Positions 15,178-22,295 of a DNA stretch of 30,085 nucleotides are shown here, one piece after another (position 1 is the first letter of the stretch; every line of letters begins with the position of its first letter). The DNA comes from Anaerolineales bacterium UBA5797 (GTDB lineage Bacteria; Chloroflexota; Anaerolineae; Anaerolineales; Villigracilaceae). A model generated the notes under the pieces. It saw only the letters and a program-made list of their open reading frames with translations, did no database searches and was not told the DNA's origin. The stretch is from positions 1-30,085 of the forward strand of contig DIDP01000005.1 of assembly GCA_002418205.1 (NCBI GenBank), written 5' to 3'. A program made the position numbers and the translations under genes.

Positions 15178-18100
15178 TTTCTTCACACGGGGTTGTTTCA
15201 GGAAAGCATCTTTGAGATCGATCTTTGCAAGTCTTTCAGCGATGAACTCAACGATCTTACGCGCCCGGCTGCGGTACATGTCCGATTCCTCATGTTTGCC
15301 AAGTTGGGCGCTGACATCCGAGAGGCGCGACAGGATCGACCAAAGGTGATGTCTGGCGTCGAGCTTTTCTGCGAAGGTGCAGGCTTCGGTCAGGGTTTGA
15401 AGCGCTTCATCGAGTCGTCCCAATCCGGTCAACGCATCCGCTTTTCGATAGAGTATCTCAGGGTTGTTGATCCATCCCAGCGGCGATATCTCCTCCAGCA
15501 ATTTATCGCTGAGTGCCAACGCGGCTTGAAAATCGTTCCTTGCAAGTTCAAGTTCCACGGATGCCAACGTGGTCAGTGTCAGATAGCGAGAACGTACCAC
15601 GGCCAATACGGGGATCATTTTTTCAGAACTGGCAAGCCTCTCTGCCGCGTCCATGTTGCCCATCAATAAATGCAGGCGGATCAGGGTTGTCAATGCAGGC
15701 GATCTCCAATCCGGCATTTTTTGAAGCGCGGTTTCAAGGGCCTGTTCAGCCATTTCAATGCCGCGGCTGGTCTCGCCATATAACCCATGTATCCATGCAA
15801 TTTCAACGGGGATGAGAACAGTGCTGGAAACCAGGCCACCTCTTTCACCTGCCTCCACACACTCGGTCGCTGCCTGAATCGCCAGATCCGGGAGACCACG
15901 ATCCAGATATACATACAGGGGACAGACACGGCTATATGATTGTCCCCAGTGATTATCGGTCTGTTTACTGAGCTCCCAGGCCTGGTCGGAAAGCATCAGA
16001 GTTTTGTCGTAGTTCCCAGCGAAGTAGTTTGCCATGGCAGAAGCCCCGAGATTATCTGCCAGCATGACCTGGTTACCCTGCCGTGTCCAAAGACCGTTTG
16101 CTTCATCGAAAACCTCGAATGCCCTGTCATAGGCGCCGATCCCCTGATACACACGCCCGGCATCGTTCAAAGTAAATGCCAGTTGGTCGATGTCGCCGAT
16201 CTGGCGCGCCAAAGCAATCGTCGGTTCACAATATTCAAGAGCCTCTGCCACACGTTCAGAGAACAGGTAATTCAGCATCAGGTTCCAATTTAGTTTTGCC
16301 TGTGCACGGATATCATCCAGCTCATTTGCCAGGCCAAGCGCCTGTTTGAGGATCGTTTCACCCAATTCCGCGTCGTGGATTGGCGTGAGGGTTGAATAGA
16401 TGGTGGCAAGTGCCATCAAGGATTTCAATTCCATGGAACGATCTTTACGTTCGATGGAGGTAGTCCGCATCTCCTTATAGGTTTCCAACGCGCGGTCATA
16501 CCGTCCTGAAAGTTCATATACCTGTCCCAATTGAACATAGATCGACGTGAGTTGTCCACTCTCTGCATCGACACGTCTCGCAACCTCCAAGGCGCGTTGG
16601 AAATGTGCGGCGGCTTCGGCGTTGGCATACAGGCGTGCGGACTTTTCACCCGCGATCAGGTCATATTTCAGTGAACGTCCATCGCCCGCGTTATAGAAGT
16701 GATTGGCCAGCAGAGGTGCGAACTCCTCGATGCGCCCGGCATGGATCCCTTCCATGATCTCACCGATGCGACGGTGAAGTTCGGCGCGCTTCTTGAGCAG
16801 GATGGATTCGTACGCCGCCTCCTGGATCAGCACGTGCCGGAAGGCATACTCATTCTGGAGGGCCTCGATCAGACTGGCCTCCTTCAAAAACCGGATATGC
16901 GCGTCGAGTCCACCATTGAGGCTGGTCAGCGGTTTCAGGACGCGTACATCAAACCGACGCCCGATCACCGCCGCGTTTTGGAGGACATGTTTGGATGCTT
17001 CGGGCAAACGGTCAATGCGGGCGCTCAAGACTCCACGCAAGGTATTTGGCAATGCGATCTTTGCCGAGTCGCCTGCCGCTCTCCAATGACCGTTCTCACG
17101 AAATATCTGCTTCGTCTCGATCAAAGAGCGGATGATCTCCTCCACAAAGAACGGGTTGCCTTCCGCCTTCTCGATGATCAAATTCTTGATCGGCTCGGGC
17201 AAATCCATGATGCCAAGTAAATTGCCGAGCAACATCTCCGTCTGATCGACCTGCAATGGCGCAAGCTCAATGAAGTGAAAGCCATCCCCCATCGAAACTG
17301 ACATCCTTTGGATCGAATCCCAGCTTGCGGCGGAATGATCAGGGCGGGCCATACAAATGAATAACAGCGGTTGGGCCGCGCTCAAATCCACGACATTGAG
17401 CAACAGGTTCAAGGACGCTTCATCCGCCCAGTGCAGATCGTCGAACACGATCACAATCGGATTCTCCACCGCCAGCCCGCACAGGAATCCGCGCGTCGCG
17501 TCGATCATCCGCTGGTTGAGCGCGTCGCCTTGAAAACCCATTACTACCCTGGCGCTCTCTTCACTTTCCACCGCGAGCATCGCCTCCAAAAATGGGAGGT
17601 CGCCGCCAGGCAGTGAACAACACTCGCAAACGTAACCCAGCTTGTTACGCACCTCGGCGGGAGAATCATCTTCGTGCGCGCCAACCGATTGGCGGATGAT
17701 CTGCCGCCACGGATAATAACTGACCGAGCGCGTGTAGGATAAGGAATCGCCGCGCAACCATGCAAAGTTTGCATTGGATTTCTTCAACTCCGCGATGAGC
17801 GTGGACTTTCCCAACCCCGCTTCACCAACCACGGCGACGACTGATCCCGTTCCCCCGGCTAGATCCCTCAACCAAACCTTGAGTGACGACAATTGGGCAT
17901 CGCGTCCCACCAAGGGTGAGGATAATCCATCCAGCCCGCGCAACTGCCCAGGCGTGGATTTCACCCCGAGCACACGATACGTTTGAACAGGTTCGGTCTT
18001 CCCCTTGACCTCGACACCGCCTAATGACTCCACTTCAAAGAACGGTGCGATCAACTTATACGTTTCTTCTGAGATTTGAATCGTCCCAACCTGCGCGGTC

Positions 18101-18696
18101 TGCTCCATGCGCGCTGCCAGATTGATCGCATCGCCGAGGGCGGTGTACTCCATCCGCAAATCCGAGCCAATCTCGCCGACAACGACCAGGCCGGTATTTA
18201 TTCCAACACGCAGACCAAACTCAAGTCCATGTTTGAGGCGGATCTCATCCGCATATGGCTTAATCCCCTCCTGGATCTCCAACCCCGCCAGCACGGCCCG
18301 CTGCGGGTCATCTTCATGCGTGATCGGTGCGCCGAAAAAGGCAAGGATGGCGTCTCCCATCAGGCGCGGGACGAAGCCTTCATATTTATAGATCGGGCGG
18401 ATCATATATTCGAACACACCGTTCATGATGTCCGTCCAAATTTCGGGGTCCACTTTTTCGGCAGCGGCTGTCGAGCCTTTCACGTCACAGAACAACATTG
18501 TGACGATGCGCCGCTCTCCCACCATTTCATTGCGTGCACGAGCCGACTCAAGTTTTGCAACAAGCTCCTGCGGAAGATAACGGTCCATGCTGAACTCGGG
18601 TTTCCCACCAGCGCCCTCGACCTCCAAACGCGTGCCGCAGTTCATGCAGAACTTTGCAACATTCGGATTGACCGTCTGACAATTTGGGCATTTCAT
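15166..18696 (-). CDS. Zinc ribbon - class III nucleotide cyclase - ATPase - TPR signalling protein
   Basis: A 1176-residue signalling protein. Residues 3-20 form a zinc ribbon (CPNC...CMNC). A class III adenylate/guanylate cyclase domain follows (about 60-245), with metal-binding Asp71 (FCDVKGST) and Asp115 (MGDAILAFFG) and the transition-state pair Asn192/Arg196 (GDAINLAARME). All catalytic residues are present, so it is probably active; the nucleotide choice is not certain. Next is a STAND/AAA-type ATPase (about 260-680) with Walker A GEAGLGKS (291-298) and Walker B IVIVFDD (414-420). TPR-like repeats occupy about 690-1140. This layout is common in Chloroflexota, actinobacteria and rhizobia, where TPRs probably sense a partner. 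The gene has a TAGAAT -10 about 22 nt upstream and GGTGAG just before the ATG. No effector is adjacent. Confidence 0.93.
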   Translation of the reverse strand: MKCPNCQTVNPNVAKFCMNCGTRLEVEGAGGKPEFSMDRYLPQELVAKLESARARNEMVGERRIVTMLFCDVKGSTAAAEKVDPEIWTDIMNGVFEYMIRPIYKYEGFVPRLMGDAILAFFGAPITHEDDPQRAVLAGLEIQEGIKPYADEIRLKHGLEFGLRVGINTGLVVVGEIGSDLRMEYTALGDAINLAARMEQTAQVGTIQISEETYKLIAPFFEVESLGGVEVKGKTEPVQTYRVLGVKSTPGQLRGLDGLSSPLVGRDAQLSSLKVWLRDLAGGTGSVVAVVGEAGLGKSTLIAELKKSNANFAWLRGDSLSYTRSVSYYPWRQIIRQSVGAHEDDSPAEVRNKLGYVCECCSLPGGDLPFLEAMLAVESEESARVVMGFQGDALNQRMIDATRGFLCGLAVENPIVIVFDDLHWADEASLNLLLNVVDLSAAQPLLFICMARPDHSAASWDSIQRMSVSMGDGFHFIELAPLQVDQTEMLLGNLLGIMDLPEPIKNLIIEKAEGNPFFVEEIIRSLIETKQIFRENGHWRAAGDSAKIALPNTLRGVLSARIDRLPEASKHVLQNAAVIGRRFDVRVLKPLTSLNGGLDAHIRFLKEASLIEALQNEYAFRHVLIQEAAYESILLKKRAELHRRIGEIMEGIHAGRIEEFAPLLANHFYNAGDGRSLKYDLIAGEKSARLYANAEAAAHFQRALEVARRVDAESGQLTSIYVQLGQVYELSGRYDRALETYKEMRTTSIERKDRSMELKSLMALATIYSTLTPIHDAELGETILKQALGLANELDDIRAQAKLNWNLMLNYLFSERVAEALEYCEPTIALARQIGDIDQLAFTLNDAGRVYQGIGAYDRAFEVFDEANGLWTRQGNQVMLADNLGASAMANYFAGNYDKTLMLSDQAWELSKQTDNHWGQSYSRVCPLYVYLDRGLPDLAIQAATECVEAGERGGLVSSTVLIPVEIAWIHGLYGETSRGIEMAEQALETALQKMPDWRSPALTTLIRLHLLMGNMDAAERLASSEKMIPVLAVVRSRYLTLTTLASVELELARNDFQAALALSDKLLEEISPLGWINNPEILYRKADALTGLGRLDEALQTLTEACTFAEKLDARHHLWSILSRLSDVSAQLGKHEESDMYRSRARKIVEFIAERLAKIDLKDAFLKQPRVKKLFA

Positions 18697-18718
18697 ATCT
18701 CACCAATAAAGTTGATTG

Positions 18719-18724
18719 ATTCTA
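18719..18724 (-). promoter_or_regulatory. -10 element for the cyclase gene
   Basis: On the minus strand, TGC-TAGAAT (extended -10) ends 22 nt upstream of the ATG at 18696, implying a leader of about 15 nt that still includes a GGTGAG Shine-Dalgarno. It faces away from the divergent -10 at 18794. Confidence 0.4.
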
Positions 18725-18793
18725 GCACATTGCATTTCACATTTGCCATTGACCTTCCACTTATCATCTCGTACAATCCCCAAACACTTTATA

Positions 18794-18799
18794 TATAAT
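18794..18799 (+). promoter_or_regulatory. -10 element for the corrinoid/methyltransferase cluster
   Basis: A perfect TATAAT (within TATATAAT) lies 13 nt before the ATG at 18813. Transcription would start near 18806, giving an almost leaderless message. A TTGACC at 18749 is too far upstream to be its -35. Confidence 0.45.
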
Positions 18800-18812
18800 C
18801 GCAAAGGTGAAT

Positions 18813-19103
18813 ATGACTCGCTACCGCATCATGTATTGGAAGCACATCCCGCAATCGTTTACCGTGGAAGGCGATGGACGCACCATCAAGAAACAACTCT
18901 CACAAAAGATCCAGAACGCGATCGACGCGTACGCGATGGCGGAGGGATTGACCTCCACATCGGATTACGCGAATCAGTTCAAGCGCGGGGATTGGATCGA
19001 ACGCGACGGCGCGCCCGAAGAGGTCGCGTCTGCGCTTCTCGCGGAACTGGAAACTGCGTTCGCCAAAATAGAAATTCCGCGTCGAAATGGAAATCCCATG
19101 TAG
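18813..19103 (+). CDS. Small conserved protein of the 'virulence factor' family (Virulence_fact-like)
   Basis: A 96-residue soluble protein beginning MTRYRIMYWKHIPQSF, with later KQLSQKIQNAIDAYAMAEGL and SDYANQFKRGDW. This pattern (W-x-x-I-P near the start, then F/I-Q-x-A-I-D-x-x-A-M) matches the small Pfam family named 'virulence factor'. From memory, its members occur beside MtaA/UroD-type methyltransferases and RACo proteins, despite the name. The biochemical role is unknown; a helper or scaffold in corrinoid methyl transfer is inferred from context. The ATG at 18813 has AAAGG 5 nt upstream; a GTG at 18807 is an alternative start. The TAG stop codon is part of a dispersed palindrome (19099-19128), so the last residues may have been altered by its insertion. 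Confidence 0.75.
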   Translation: MTRYRIMYWKHIPQSFTVEGDGRTIKKQLSQKIQNAIDAYAMAEGLTSTSDYANQFKRGDWIERDGAPEEVASALLAELETAFAKIEIPRRNGNPM

Positions 19104-19128
19104 GGGACGGCAGCCGCCATCCCCTACA
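19099..19128. repeat. Dispersed palindrome, family 1, copy a
   Basis: TGTAGGGG (19099-19106) and CCCCTACA (19121-19128) are perfect outer arms. The inner part holds CGGC-A-GCCG and is less regular than in the other copies. The same GTAGGGG...CCCCTAC ends occur at 22261-22288 and 24877-24904. It fills most of the 34-nt gap between two genes and provides the stop codon of the upstream one. Confidence 0.75.
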
Positions 19129-19137
19129 AAACATAAC

Positions 19138-21219
19138 ATGACCAAACACACCATCATTTTGCAGCCCTCAGGCCGCCGCGGACAAATCGAAGAAGGCACA
19201 TCCGTCCGCACTGCGGCGCGTGAACTGGGCGTGGAGATCGAATCCATTTGCGCGGAGAATGCCACCTGTGGCAAGTGCATGGTTTTAATTGAAGAAGGCC
19301 GCTTCGAGAAATATAACATTGACTCAAAGCGCGAGAACGTCTCCCCCGTTACCATCGAGGAAGCAAATTACTTCAAGCGCAGGCCAAAGCTATTAAAGGA
19401 TAAAGGCTGGGAAGTCGGGCAGGTGCGGCTCTCCTGCCAATGCAGGATTCGCGGAGATGTGCTGATCAACGTGCCTGAAGAAAGCCGCGGCAACAAGCAG
19501 ATCGTTCGCAAGACCGCGCGGGAACGGCAGATCGAGATCAAACCTGCGATCCGCAAATATCTGGTTTCGATGAGCCCGCCCACGCTCGAACGTCCCATTG
19601 CGGATTGGGAGCGGCTGGCCAAGGGACTGGAGACCTCGATGGGACTGGTGCGCGGGGCGGAGGAGAAACTTCCGCGTTGGTATGAGTTGTACATTGATTA
19701 TCAATGTTTGCGGACACTCTCCAAAACATTGCGCGATGCAAAGTGGCAAGTCACGGTTTCGGTGTGGAACGACAAGGAAGTGATCCAGGTCCAGCCTGGG
19801 TATCACGAGGATAGTTACGGCGCGGCAGTGGATATTGGTTCAACGACGGTCGCCCTTTACCTGTGTAATTTACGAACGGGTGAATTGCTCGCGGCAGAAT
19901 CCGAGATGAATCCGCAGATCGTGTATGGAGAGGATGTGATGTCGCGCATCCAGTACACCATCGAGCATCCAGATGGCTTGGAGAAGCTGCACAAGGCGAT
20001 CATCGCAACGTTGAATAAATTGTTGAAACAGGCGGTGAAGTCGGCGAACGAAAAAATAAAGGAGGATTCTGGTCTCGATACGAGCGGGGAAAGCGCTCGC
20101 TCTACTCGACCAGTGGGAATCACTTTGGATGACATTTTGGAGATGGTACTGGTTGGAAATTCGACCATGCACCACATCCTTCTGAACCTGCATCCAAACT
20201 ATTTGGGGCTGGCTCCGTTCGTTCCTGCCATCCATGAGTCGGTGGATGTGAAGGCGCGGGAGTTGGGGTTGCAGATCAATCCGTCTGGAAACATCCATGT
20301 GCTGCCAACGATCGCGTCCTTTGTCGGCGCGGACACGAGCGGCATGATCCTTGCAGAAGAACCGCACAAGCAGGACGAGAACTGGCTGCTGATCGATGTC
20401 GGCACGAACGCGGAATTGGTGCTGGGCAACCGCAAGCGGCTGGTCTGCACGTCCACGCCCACGGGTCCCGCGCTCGAGGGCGCGCATGTTGAATATGGGA
20501 TGCGGGCTGCACCTGGTGCTATCGAGCGCGTTCACATTGACGAGAAGACTCTCGAACCAAAATATAAGATCGTCGGCGAGGAGGAGTGGAACACAGGCAA
20601 AGCCAAGGGCATCTGCGGATCCGCCATCATCGATGCGGTGGCAGAATTGTTCCGGGCTGAGATCGTCGATTCTCGGGGCAGATTCAGGAAAGAGTTAAAG
20701 TCGAAGCGTGTGCGGGAGGGAGAGGCGGGCTGGGAGTATGTCATTGCCTGGGCGGAGGAAACATCCATAGGTCGCGACATCCCCATCACACAACAGGATG
20801 TAAGACAGATACAGCTTGCAAAGGCGGCGTTGTTCGTGGCGGCGCGCACGTTGTTGAAGCGCAGTAATTTGCAAAGCCCTGATAAAATCATTCTGGCGGG
20901 AGGGTTTGGCAGTTATATCGACAAAGAGAAGGCGATGCTGATTGGGTTGATCCCCGATTGCGAGTTGCAGAACGTTTACGCGGTCGGGAATGCGGCAGGC
21001 GACGGCGCACGCATCGCGTTGTTGAACATCGAGAAGCGGAATGAGATCGACAGCGTAACGCGCAAGGTGGAGCGGTTCGAACTGCCGACCGATCCCGACT
21101 TCCAAAACCAGTTCATGCTGGCGACGAGCTTTCCGCACATGAGCGAGCCTTTCGAACATATTGCGCATTTGATCCCGCATCACAAAGCGGATCCGATGGC
21201 GAAGAATTTTATGAAATGA
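19138..21219 (+). CDS. RACo-type corrinoid activation protein (2Fe-2S ferredoxin + ASKHA ATPase domain)
   Basis: A 693-residue protein expected to restore inactive Co(II) corrinoid proteins to Co(I) by ATP-driven electron transfer. The N-terminal ferredoxin domain has Cys38, Cys44, Cys47 (ENATCGKC) and Cys100 (LSCQC) as 2Fe-2S ligands. After a linker comes the ASKHA domain (about 220-670): YGAAVDIGSTTVALYL, VLVGNSTMHHILL, LLIDVGTNAELVLG, TPTGPALEGAHVEYGM and IILAGGFGSYIDKEKA, typical of the RACo/DUF4445 family. I take the ATG at 19138; the longer frame from 19087 would read through the palindrome. Codons 311-326 (SGLDTSGESARSTRPV) are encoded almost entirely by a family 2 palindrome and look like an insertion between an alpha-helix and the VGNSTMHH strand. 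Neighbouring methyltransferase genes support the role. Confidence 0.9.
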   Translation: MTKHTIILQPSGRRGQIEEGTSVRTAARELGVEIESICAENATCGKCMVLIEEGRFEKYNIDSKRENVSPVTIEEANYFKRRPKLLKDKGWEVGQVRLSCQCRIRGDVLINVPEESRGNKQIVRKTARERQIEIKPAIRKYLVSMSPPTLERPIADWERLAKGLETSMGLVRGAEEKLPRWYELYIDYQCLRTLSKTLRDAKWQVTVSVWNDKEVIQVQPGYHEDSYGAAVDIGSTTVALYLCNLRTGELLAAESEMNPQIVYGEDVMSRIQYTIEHPDGLEKLHKAIIATLNKLLKQAVKSANEKIKEDSGLDTSGESARSTRPVGITLDDILEMVLVGNSTMHHILLNLHPNYLGLAPFVPAIHESVDVKARELGLQINPSGNIHVLPTIASFVGADTSGMILAEEPHKQDENWLLIDVGTNAELVLGNRKRLVCTSTPTGPALEGAHVEYGMRAAPGAIERVHIDEKTLEPKYKIVGEEEWNTGKAKGICGSAIIDAVAELFRAEIVDSRGRFRKELKSKRVREGEAGWEYVIAWAEETSIGRDIPITQQDVRQIQLAKAALFVAARTLLKRSNLQSPDKIILAGGFGSYIDKEKAMLIGLIPDCELQNVYAVGNAAGDGARIALLNIEKRNEIDSVTRKVERFELPTDPDFQNQFMLATSFPHMSEPFEHIAHLIPHHKADPMAKNFMK
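20069..20113. repeat. Dispersed palindrome, family 2, intragenic copy
   Basis: CTGGTCTCGATACG (20069-20082) and CTACTCGACCAG (20102-20113) are imperfect inverted arms around a variable core with GAGCG...CGCTC. The ends match the intergenic copies at 21227-21267 and 21311-21355 (GGTTTCGATACG...CTACTCAACC). The element is 45 nt, exactly 15 codons, and keeps the RACo reading frame open. Confidence 0.75.
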
Positions 21220-21226
21220 TATACAC

Positions 21227-21267
21227 TGGTGGTTGAGTAGCCGCGAAGCGGCATATCGAAACCACCA
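21227..21267. repeat. Dispersed palindrome, family 2, intergenic copy 1
   Basis: TGGTGGTTGAGTA...TATCGAAACCACCA has an 8-nt perfect outer arm (TGGTGGTT/AACCACCA) and a core hairpin GCCGC-GAA-GCGGC (21240-21252). It begins 8 nt after the RACo stop codon and is in the opposite orientation to the copies at 20069 and 21311. Confidence 0.8.
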
Positions 21268-21310
21268 ATAAGCAAAGTATTTCTTGTTACATAATACATC
21301 TTGAAAACTC

Positions 21311-21355
21311 GTGGTTTCGATACGGGCGAGACGAGCATTCGCCCTACTCAACCAC
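21311..21355. repeat. Dispersed palindrome, family 2, intergenic copy 2
   Basis: GTGGTTTCGATAC...CTACTCAACCAC has 6-nt perfect outer arms and a core stem GGGCGA/TCGCCC (21324-21329, 21339-21344). It is inverted relative to copy 1, with 43 nt between them. It ends 19 nt before the next start codon. Confidence 0.8.
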
Positions 21356-21374
21356 CGAGCATAATTGGAGAACC

Positions 21375-22256
21375 ATGAACAAATTTCTTGAACGGTTGAA
21401 CGGCGGGGAAATCCTCGTTGCGGATGGGGCAACGGGATCGAATTTGCAGAAGATGGGTCTCAAGCCGGGCAAGCCGCCTGAAGACCTCATCATCGACGAC
21501 CCGGATACCATTTTGAAACTTGCATCGTCGTTTGTGGATGCAGGCTCGGACATCATCCTGACCTGCACCTTCGGCGGGACGCGCCTGCGGATGAAGGATT
21601 CGAAATATCAGGATCGGACTCCCGAGGTGAACATGCGCGCGGCGGAGATCGCCCGCAAAGCCGCTTCGGCGCGTGATGGAGTGCTGGTCGCCGGTTCGAT
21701 GGGCCCTGTCGGCGCTTTGATCGAACCGTATGGTCCGCTGAAGGCGGAGGAGGTCAAAGCAACGTTTGCAGAGCAGGCAAAAGCGCTCGCCGAAGGCGGC
21801 GTGGATCTGCTCCTCATCGAAACGATGTTCTCGTTCGAGGAGACGACCGCCGCGTTCGAAGGCGCGCGCTCCGTGACTGACCTGCCCATTGTGGTCTCAT
21901 TCAGTTATGATCGCGGCACGCGCACGATGATGGGCGTCAAGCCGAAGGATGTGATCAGGCGATATTCCGAGATGGGAGCGACTCTGGTCGGCGCGAACTG
22001 CGGAACGACCCTCGAGAATATGGAAACGGTGATCCAGGAATACGCCGCGACCGTGCCGAATTTTCCGCTTTGGGTGAAGCCGAACGCGGGCGTCCCACAC
22101 ATGGACATCGAGACCGAACAAGGCGTGTACGACATGGGCCCCGAGGACATGGCAAACTTCTCAAAGCGTTATGTGGAACTGGGAGCGAAGGTCGTGGGCG
22201 GTTGCTGCGGGAACACGCCAGAGCATATCGCAGCGATTGCAAAGGCTGTGAAATGA
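21375..22256 (+). CDS. Homocysteine S-methyltransferase-domain methyltransferase
   Basis: A 293-residue TIM-barrel protein of the S-methyl_trans family (MetH N-terminal module, BHMT, MmuM relatives). The start is typical: LNGGEILVADGATGSNLQKMGL (8-29). The zinc-binding cysteines are Cys209 (GANCGTT) and Cys277/Cys278 (VGGCCGNTPEHI), which hold homocysteine thiolate or a similar thiol. The length equals the single domain, with no corrinoid-binding or pterin-binding module. Next to RACo and a MtaA-like protein, it could move methyl groups between a corrinoid protein and homocysteine. A simple methionine-forming role with S-methylmethionine or betaine as donor is also possible. GGAG lies 4 nt before the ATG. 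The upstream 155-nt gap carries two inverted family 2 palindromes. Confidence 0.9.
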   Translation: MNKFLERLNGGEILVADGATGSNLQKMGLKPGKPPEDLIIDDPDTILKLASSFVDAGSDIILTCTFGGTRLRMKDSKYQDRTPEVNMRAAEIARKAASARDGVLVAGSMGPVGALIEPYGPLKAEEVKATFAEQAKALAEGGVDLLLIETMFSFEETTAAFEGARSVTDLPIVVSFSYDRGTRTMMGVKPKDVIRRYSEMGATLVGANCGTTLENMETVIQEYAATVPNFPLWVKPNAGVPHMDIETEQGVYDMGPEDMANFSKRYVELGAKVVGGCCGNTPEHIAAIAKAVK

Positions 22257-22260
22257 TTTC

Positions 22261-22288
22261 GTAGGGGCGACCAGTTGGTCGCCCCTAC
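22261..22288. repeat. Dispersed palindrome, family 1, copy b
   Basis: GTAGGGGCGACCA and its perfect reverse complement (13-bp arms, 2-nt loop). It occupies nearly the whole 39-nt gap between two genes, ending 7 nt before the ATG at 22296, so it also replaces the region where a Shine-Dalgarno would be. Confidence 0.85.
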
Positions 22289-22295
22289 ACATTTA

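Noticed and set aside
19087..19137. Upstream extension of the RACo gene (start at 19087)
   Set aside because: It overlaps the preceding gene in another frame and translates the palindrome; similarity to ferredoxin domains begins at the ATG at 19138.
22275..22295. TTG start for the MtaA-like gene at 22275
   Set aside because: It lies inside the family 1 palindrome; the family N-terminus begins at MNMREK or MREK.
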